NCBI GenBank assembly: GCA_029213025.1 | Contig: JARGOZ010000032.1 | Coordinates: 1 to 35,268, forward strand | DNA: 35,268 nt | Reading direction: 5' to 3' | DNA from: Verrucomicrobiales bacterium | Lineage (GTDB): Bacteria; Verrucomicrobiota; Verrucomicrobiia; Verrucomicrobiales; DEV007 | Shown here: positions 31,072 to 35,268 of the stretch, piece by piece | Numbering within the stretch: position 1 is the first letter of the stretch | How the letters are laid out: each line of letters opens with the position of its first letter | The notes under the pieces: generated by a model | What the model was told of the DNA's origin: nothing | Seen by the model: the letters and a program-made list of their open reading frames with translations, nothing else | Databases searched by the model: none | Program-made: the position numbers and the translations under genes

Positions 31072-33551
31072 TCTTTGAATAAATCAAGCCCGGCTTGAAT
31101 TCCTGCTGAGCCGACGATCCAGGAATTGCGAATGGAATGAAAAATCCATTCGAGCATAACCACCCCGAGAAAGCCCACCGGAAGCCAAAGCGGATTTTCC
31201 AGTAAATCCCCGATCAATAGAACCGCCGCTAAACCGATGAGAAAGGTTCTTATTTTAAGAGTGGAAGATATTTTGGCTCTGGTCAGGAGGTGATTTTTTT
31301 CGTGGTATTCGGTGACGGTTACCAGATCACTTTGAAAGAAAAGCCCGCTTTTCAGGCGAAAATCGGTGTCGCCGCTTGTGTCGGCGGCGAGCTTGAAATG
31401 GCGGTCGAGAGAATCGAGCAGTGCTTCCCGTGCTTTGCCGTCTTCGCTCCAGAATTTGACGACCATCGAGCTGCCGGGGCGGGGACCTTCGATATGCGTA
31501 ATCGCACTCCAGACACCTTTGGCGAAATTGACCGGGCTTTGCAGGGGGAATGCCCGGAACATCCGCTCCGCGCTGCGCATAAATCCTTGTAAGATTGTAA
31601 GCCGGGCAATGACCAGACGCGCCCAGAGAGAGTCGAATTCTCTTTGTAAATCAGCCCGAAAAGCGGATTTCAGTGCCGAAGTCAGCGTGAGAGACAGCCC
31701 GGCGCCCGCAATCACCCAGGCCCACCAGGTAAGAAAGCCGAAAGGGATCAGGAGCAGAAAAGGAATCACAAAACCGGCATGGGAAAATACCGAACTGATT
31801 CCGTTCTTGTGATCCGGATAGATTAATTGAAAGGGTTCGTAACCGTATTTGCCGTGATGGATTTCTTCACTGGAGCGTGAGAAGGAAAGCGCCGGGCCGT
31901 CGTAGACAAAGCCGCGCCAGGCTGCGCCGCCGATATTTCCAAATTTGTCCGGATGAATGCGCATCAGCATGGCCTCGGCTTTTCCGTATCCCCGCTGTTG
32001 CCTGATGTAGGCTTGGTAGGTCGACCGTCTCAAATGCCACACGTAAGCAGCGCCGTGAAATCCGATTTTGTATCCGGCATCGATCAGTCTCCAGCAGAAA
32101 TCGACATCATCCCCGGCAGTCCAGAACTGGGCGTCGAATCCACCGATCGCGTCGAACACCTCCTTTTTCACAGCGATATTACATCCGGGAACATGCTCCG
32201 CGCTGCGATCGCCAATCAGGACATGGGAAGGCCCACCGGGGGAGGCGATGACGAAGGCCTGTTCGGAATTCAGCGCCGGTGGAGGAATATTCGGCCCGCC
32301 GACACAGTCAGGTCGATCCGGTGCGGAAAAGGCCAGTGCCAGCCAGTTGAGCCAGTCGGGATCAACAAAACAATCGTCGTCGGTATAGACGATGATATCG
32401 CCGGTCGAAGTTTTCGCCCCGATATTGCGGGCATTACTCAAACCTCCATGGGGCACGCCGACATGTCTGACATGATCGAGAGACTGGACCAGTTCGCGAA
32501 CGCTTTGGTCATTTCCATCATTGACCACGATGACTTCAAAATCAGGGTAGTCGAGGTGGCGGAGCGATTCAAGGGCTGCCTCGATAAGACGGGCTCCTTT
32601 GTAGGTGCAAATGATGATCGAGAATTTCGGTGTCTCGTCGAGAGTTACGCCATCAAAGGGTTTTTCAATGTCCTCCCACTTCCGGGCCAGGGTGTGAAGA
32701 GCTTCTTTCGGGATGCCGTTGCGGTCGGTGAGCCCGAAATCCCAGTCCATAATTGTCTCACCACCGCGACTCCACTGGTCGCTCCACGAAAAGATCGTCG
32801 TACCGGCGATTCCGGCCCGGCAGATTTCGTCGATATGCCAGTTCAGGATCTCCGCCTGCTCTTTGGTGCCGTGGTCGCGGGAATCGACGCCAAATTCGGA
32901 GATCAGGACCGGCAGGTTTCCCGACAGACTTTGCAAGCGATCGAGATAGCTGCCAAAGTTTTCCGGTTGTTCGAGATAGACATTGAAGGCCAGAAAATCC
33001 TGATTCCCGGGAATCAAAAATTCGGTTGAGGGATAGTTGGCGTAGGAAAAAAGTTTTCCCGGATCAACCGAGCGGCCTGTATCGATCAGGTGCTCCAGAA
33101 AACGCACCACCTTCTTCGGGCCGAGGTAGCGGACCAGAGTTGTTTCGATCTCATTGCCGACAAAATAGCCAGCCACAGCCCGGTTGCCCCGATACCGGTT
33201 GGTAATATCTTTGATTCTGAGTTCGGTTTCCCGGCGAATATTTTTTTGATTCAAAAAGTCGACATGCTGGCTCCACGAAATGGAAATAAATGCCATCAGT
33301 TCGAGATCGGCACAGTCATTGAGCCAGTGAATCGGCGGCGGCTCGTAGAACCGGACTGCATTGGCGCCCAGTTCATCTTTGACTCTCTCCAGTTCGGTGC
33401 GGATTTCTCCGCCTGGAAATACGCCCGGAGGAAAGGGCCCGAAAGTTACGGCTTTGACAAAGCATACCGGCCCGTTTTCGCCTCTGCGAAATACTTTACC
33501 ACTTGCCCGGAGAGGACCGGAGCTGGTTGAAACCGGAGGTTCATCACTCAC
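31068..33551 (-). CDS. Fusion of a clan-A glycoside hydrolase domain with a GT2 glycosyltransferase and membrane helices
   Basis: Starting at a GTG at 33551 the protein has 827 residues. A TTG-started longer frame would run through the AACAGGGTACA repeats and is rejected. Residues about 15-300 are a TIM barrel with AVAGYFVGNEIETTLVRYLG (acid/base Glu of 'NE') and LPVLISEFGVDSRD (nucleophile-position Glu), as in GH2/GH5-type enzymes. Residues about 315-560 are a GT2 domain: FSIIICTYKGARLIEAALES, VVNDGND, VYTDDDCFVDPDW (DxD), GGFDAQFWTAGDDVDFCWRL and RQQRGYGKAEAML. Two helix pairs follow (about 605-650 and 765-810). There is no signal peptide, so both catalytic domains would be cytoplasmic unless exported. 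A role in exopolysaccharide synthesis or remodelling is likely. Confidence 0.87.
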   Translation of the reverse strand: MSDEPPVSTSSGPLRASGKVFRRGENGPVCFVKAVTFGPFPPGVFPGGEIRTELERVKDELGANAVRFYEPPPIHWLNDCADLELMAFISISWSQHVDFLNQKNIRRETELRIKDITNRYRGNRAVAGYFVGNEIETTLVRYLGPKKVVRFLEHLIDTGRSVDPGKLFSYANYPSTEFLIPGNQDFLAFNVYLEQPENFGSYLDRLQSLSGNLPVLISEFGVDSRDHGTKEQAEILNWHIDEICRAGIAGTTIFSWSDQWSRGGETIMDWDFGLTDRNGIPKEALHTLARKWEDIEKPFDGVTLDETPKFSIIICTYKGARLIEAALESLRHLDYPDFEVIVVNDGNDQSVRELVQSLDHVRHVGVPHGGLSNARNIGAKTSTGDIIVYTDDDCFVDPDWLNWLALAFSAPDRPDCVGGPNIPPPALNSEQAFVIASPGGPSHVLIGDRSAEHVPGCNIAVKKEVFDAIGGFDAQFWTAGDDVDFCWRLIDAGYKIGFHGAAYVWHLRRSTYQAYIRQQRGYGKAEAMLMRIHPDKFGNIGGAAWRGFVYDGPALSFSRSSEEIHHGKYGYEPFQLIYPDHKNGISSVFSHAGFVIPFLLLIPFGFLTWWAWVIAGAGLSLTLTSALKSAFRADLQREFDSLWARLVIARLTILQGFMRSAERMFRAFPLQSPVNFAKGVWSAITHIEGPRPGSSMVVKFWSEDGKAREALLDSLDRHFKLAADTSGDTDFRLKSGLFFQSDLVTVTEYHEKNHLLTRAKISSTLKIRTFLIGLAAVLLIGDLLENPLWLPVGFLGVVMLEWIFHSIRNSWIVGSAGIQAGLDLFKD

Positions 33552-33564
33552 TTTGCACAGACGT

Positions 33565-33619
33565 AACAGGGTACAGTCGTTGATTAAACAGGGTACAATT
33601 GTGGACCCAACAGGGTACA
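33565..33619. repeat. Three AACAGGGTACA copies at an exact 22-bp period (site C)
   Basis: AACAGGGTACA occurs at 33565-33575, 33587-33597 and 33609-33619, all in the same orientation with an exact 22-bp step. Intervening sequences (GTCGTTGATTA, ATTGTGGACCC) are unrelated, so the conserved unit is only the 11-mer. The block begins 14 nt upstream of the GTG start of the GH-GT2 gene and lies after the DMT-like gene. Two-turn phasing suggests a protein binding the same face of the helix. Confidence 0.75.
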
Positions 33620-33658
33620 ATAGACGAACCGGCAGGTGACTAAGACACGAAAATCACG

Positions 33659-34225
33659 TCACTGCCGATTTTCCACCGCAGCGTGTTTCGCGGCCGGAGC
33701 GGGATTCGGCTTGAACTTCGTGACGAGGAAACCGCCAAACGCAGCCATTAGGATCCCGAGAACAAACTGCCAACGCAGAGCACCGAAACCACCTGCCGGA
33801 GGGTGCATGGTCAGGGAGACAATCGCATTCACGACCGGGGCGCCGGCAAAAATGATCGACATGACAATCGCAGGAGCACTTTTGTTCCCCTGTCCAAAAA
33901 GAGCGCCGAGAGAGAGCAGAACAAAAAAGGCTCCGATCGCACCCAGCACACCGGCGAGAAGGGAAAGCCAGAGACCTTTGGCGGGAAAGTTCCAGTCCGA
34001 GCCCCGAATCAGAAGAATCAGCAGAGGCGCGAGCACGGCGGTCAGGAAATAGGCAACGCCGACGAAGAGAAATGCCTTGTACCGCCCGTTCACCGGGTCC
34101 TGCATTCCGATTTGGCCTGAGTGGAGAAAAATGCCGTAAAGTCCCCAGGTGACTACGGTTCCCATTGCAAAAATTAACCAGCTGTAAGTTCCCATGGCGA
34201 TGAAAGGTTCGATGTTGATTGACAT
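33659..34225 (-). CDS. DMT/EamA-like integral membrane protein
   Basis: The 188-residue protein has five or so membrane spans: YSWLIFAMGTVVTWGLYGIF, FLFVGVAYFLTAVLAPLLIL, LWLSLLAGVLGAIGAFFVLL, a GNKSAPAIVMSIIFAGAPVV segment, then FVLGILMAAFGGFLVTKF. The WGLYGIFLHSGQ start and the GNKSAPA...P loop recall half-size members of the drug/metabolite transporter superfamily (GRP/EamA type). It probably transports a small solute as a dimer; the substrate is unknown. Its ATG overlaps the stop of the thioesterase gene by one base, so the two are co-translated. Confidence 0.7.
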   Translation of the reverse strand: MSINIEPFIAMGTYSWLIFAMGTVVTWGLYGIFLHSGQIGMQDPVNGRYKAFLFVGVAYFLTAVLAPLLILLIRGSDWNFPAKGLWLSLLAGVLGAIGAFFVLLSLGALFGQGNKSAPAIVMSIIFAGAPVVNAIVSLTMHPPAGGFGALRWQFVLGILMAAFGGFLVTKFKPNPAPAAKHAAVENRQ

Positions 34226-34701
34226 TACGAGTTCAAAAGTTCCGGAGGCGCGGTTTCGATCTTGTCGCGCACTTCATCCGGTATCGCAACCCCTTTCATC
34301 CGCCGTGTTTCGGTATCGAAACTGACGCATACCACTGTAAAGCGACCGGTGGCTGCGAGGCATTTTTTCTCCGGTTCGTCCGGGTGTTTCCAGAAGCGGA
34401 AGAAATAGCAGATCGTTTTGGTGCGGATCTCTTCAATGAGTAATTCGATTTCCACTTCCTCTTCAAATTTCAGAGGCATCCGGTAATCGGCAGAGGCATG
34501 AACCCGCGGCCAGCCGACCTTCGGCGAATCTTTGTCGTCACTGATTTCATCGTTGAAGGGATGGACACTCAATCCGAGTTCCCGGTAGAAAGCATGTTCG
34601 GTCACTTCCATAAAGCGAAAGAAATTCGAGAAATGCATAATGCCTGCGACATCAGTGTCGGCGAATTCCACCCGGCGGCGATAAAGGAAACGATGGCTCA
34701 T
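34225..34701 (-). CDS. Acyl-CoA thioesterase, YbgC-like hotdog fold
   Basis: The 158-residue product shows the 4-hydroxybenzoyl-CoA thioesterase pattern: RRVEFADTDVAGIMHFSNFF with the catalytic Asp, RFMEVTEHAFYRELGLS, VGWPRVHASADYRMPLKFEE, then VEIELLIEEIRTKTICYFFR and ATGRFTVVCVSFDTET. It hydrolyses acyl-CoA thioesters in the cytoplasm; the chain specificity is not readable. The length is slightly above the usual 130-145, through an insertion at about 46-60 (NDEISDDKDSPK). It heads a two-gene unit with the DMT-like protein. The upstream regulator gene ends in a terminator, so this unit probably has its own promoter. Confidence 0.88.
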   Translation of the reverse strand: MSHRFLYRRRVEFADTDVAGIMHFSNFFRFMEVTEHAFYRELGLSVHPFNDEISDDKDSPKVGWPRVHASADYRMPLKFEEEVEIELLIEEIRTKTICYFFRFWKHPDEPEKKCLAATGRFTVVCVSFDTETRRMKGVAIPDEVRDKIETAPPELLNS

Positions 34702-34742
34702 AATTGGTACAGGATAACTCGGCCAATACCGAATGTTCGCAA

Positions 34743-34774
34743 AGCAAAAAGGGAGCAGTCAGACTGCTCCCTTT
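34743..34774 (-). terminator. Intrinsic terminator of the regulator gene
   Basis: AAAGGGAGCAGTC (34748-34760) and GACTGCTCCCTTT (34762-34774) form a perfect 13-bp inverted repeat around one base. On the minus strand the stem is followed by TTTTTGC. It lies about 35 nt past the regulator stop, as expected for its terminator, and before the thioesterase start. Confidence 0.8.
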
Positions 34775-34808
34775 GAGAAAATGGTATGTCAAGGTAGTGA
34801 AATCGCAA

Positions 34809-35268
34809 TTACGCGGCGTCGGTTCCTTTGTGACCGAGGATTTTCACCGTGCGGTTCAACTGTTCGTACTCGATCGGTTTCTTGATCACCGTCACTGGTC
34901 CGCTGGCAAGAATCTTGGTAAGAATATCGCTGTCGGGGTAACCGGTAATAATTACGATAGGAAGATCCGGATACTGAGCTTTCAATTTCGCATAGAGCTC
35001 ATCCCCTGGAATGTCCGGCAGTTTCAGGTCGAGGAAAACGAGATCGAATCTCTGTTTCTCCGCGTAAGCCAGTGCCTCAGCTCCGGTGCCGACAACGATT
35101 CTTCCGAACCCTGCTTTCTTGAGAAATTGTTTAAACAGAGTCTGTAAAGCTGGATCATCGTCGACGACAAGAACTGTGGGCTGGCCACCTTCGTCGGTTT
35201 TCAGGATGTCCCGGTCGAGGAGACTCCGCTTGATGCGCCATCGTCCACCGATCTGGATTGCAGGTAAC
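34809..35268 (-). CDS. Response regulator with N-terminal excisionase-like HTH and C-terminal receiver, 5' end cut
   Basis: The minus-strand frame ending at a TAA (34809-34811) is open to the window edge. The first visible residues, LPAIQIGGRWRIKRSLLDRD, are the C-terminal half of a MerR/excisionase-type (HTH_17) domain. A receiver domain follows: TVLVVDDDPALQTLFKQFL (acidic pocket DDD), LVFLDLKLPDIPGDELY (phospho-acceptor Asp), LPIVIITGYPDSD (the T/S switch) and VTVIKKPIEYEQL (conserved Lys). It should be a two-component output protein in which DNA binding precedes the receiver, the reverse of the usual order. The cognate kinase is not in the window. The gene ends at a strong terminator. Confidence 0.85.
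   Translation of the reverse strand, partial: LPAIQIGGRWRIKRSLLDRDILKTDEGGQPTVLVVDDDPALQTLFKQFLKKAGFGRIVVGTGAEALAYAEKQRFDLVFLDLKLPDIPGDELYAKLKAQYPDLPIVIITGYPDSDILTKILASGPVTVIKKPIEYEQLNRTVKILGHKGTDAA

Noticed and set aside
31953..33029. 358-codon plus-strand open frame
   Set aside because: It lies wholly antisense to the GH-GT2 gene, whose motifs are clear; it is a shadow frame.
33565..33619. Evenly spaced repeats that could suggest a CRISPR array
   Set aside because: The conserved unit is only 11 nt with 11-nt spacers, far too short for CRISPR, and no cas genes are present.

Overview
The window looks like a chromosomal segment from a Gram-negative bacterium of the PVC superphylum, most likely Verrucomicrobiota and less likely Planctomycetota. 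The basis is gene content only: PQQ-type beta-propeller proteins next to a sodium:solute symporter with a DUF3311 partner, a TIM-barrel/HEAT/beta-helix exoprotein, a pseudopilin-like 'YPDSLEDL' protein, many lipoproteins, and GTG starts. No rRNA or tRNA was recognised. No species is claimed.

Layout. 1-5810 (minus) reads as one transport/oxidation-like operon: PQQ-like protein, PQQ-like lipoprotein, DUF3311 protein, SSS symporter (cut by the window start). 6018-9286 (minus) is a deoC - aldehyde dehydrogenase - truncated dehydrogenase operon; DeoC makes acetaldehyde plus glyceraldehyde-3-phosphate, and pyruvate kinase (9548-10957, plus) lies divergently beside it. A conserved-looking lipoprotein follows convergently (10961-11995).

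11996-13135 is a gene-free scar: GC-rich repeats carrying a GGCGACA/TGTCGCC hairpin, an AraC-type regulator remnant, and a GACCCCTTAT motif. It is followed by a visibly AT-richer two-gene module (13136-16877). This encodes an alpha-helical solenoid-like protein and a second large protein with an endonuclease-like N-terminal region. The module ends in ATAAAAGGGG repeats (16907-16948). It is the best candidate for a horizontally acquired, undescribed system, possibly defence-related.

17079-22998 is a tripartite RND efflux locus: outer membrane factor with an odd cysteine-rich tail on minus, adaptor and pump overlapping on plus. 22999-23979 is another repeat-bearing stretch with one small membrane protein and a perfect 16-bp inverted repeat. 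23980-28729 (minus) holds the large exoprotein and a membrane-anchored protein whose N-terminus is split by an apparent one-base frameshift. After a 3D-domain lipoprotein come an FG-GAP/VCBS propeller protein and YjbQ (plus), then a glycoside hydrolase-GT2 fusion, a DMT-like membrane protein, a YbgC-like thioesterase and a partial HTH-receiver regulator (all minus).

A short motif, AACAGGGTACA, occurs eight times, only at three intergenic sites (1461-1495, 9399-9453, 33565-33619) upstream of the symporter, deoC/pyk and the GH-GT2 gene. The helical-turn-like spacing suggests a shared regulator site or an unusual small repeat. All functional statements rest on reading the sequence; no database search was done.
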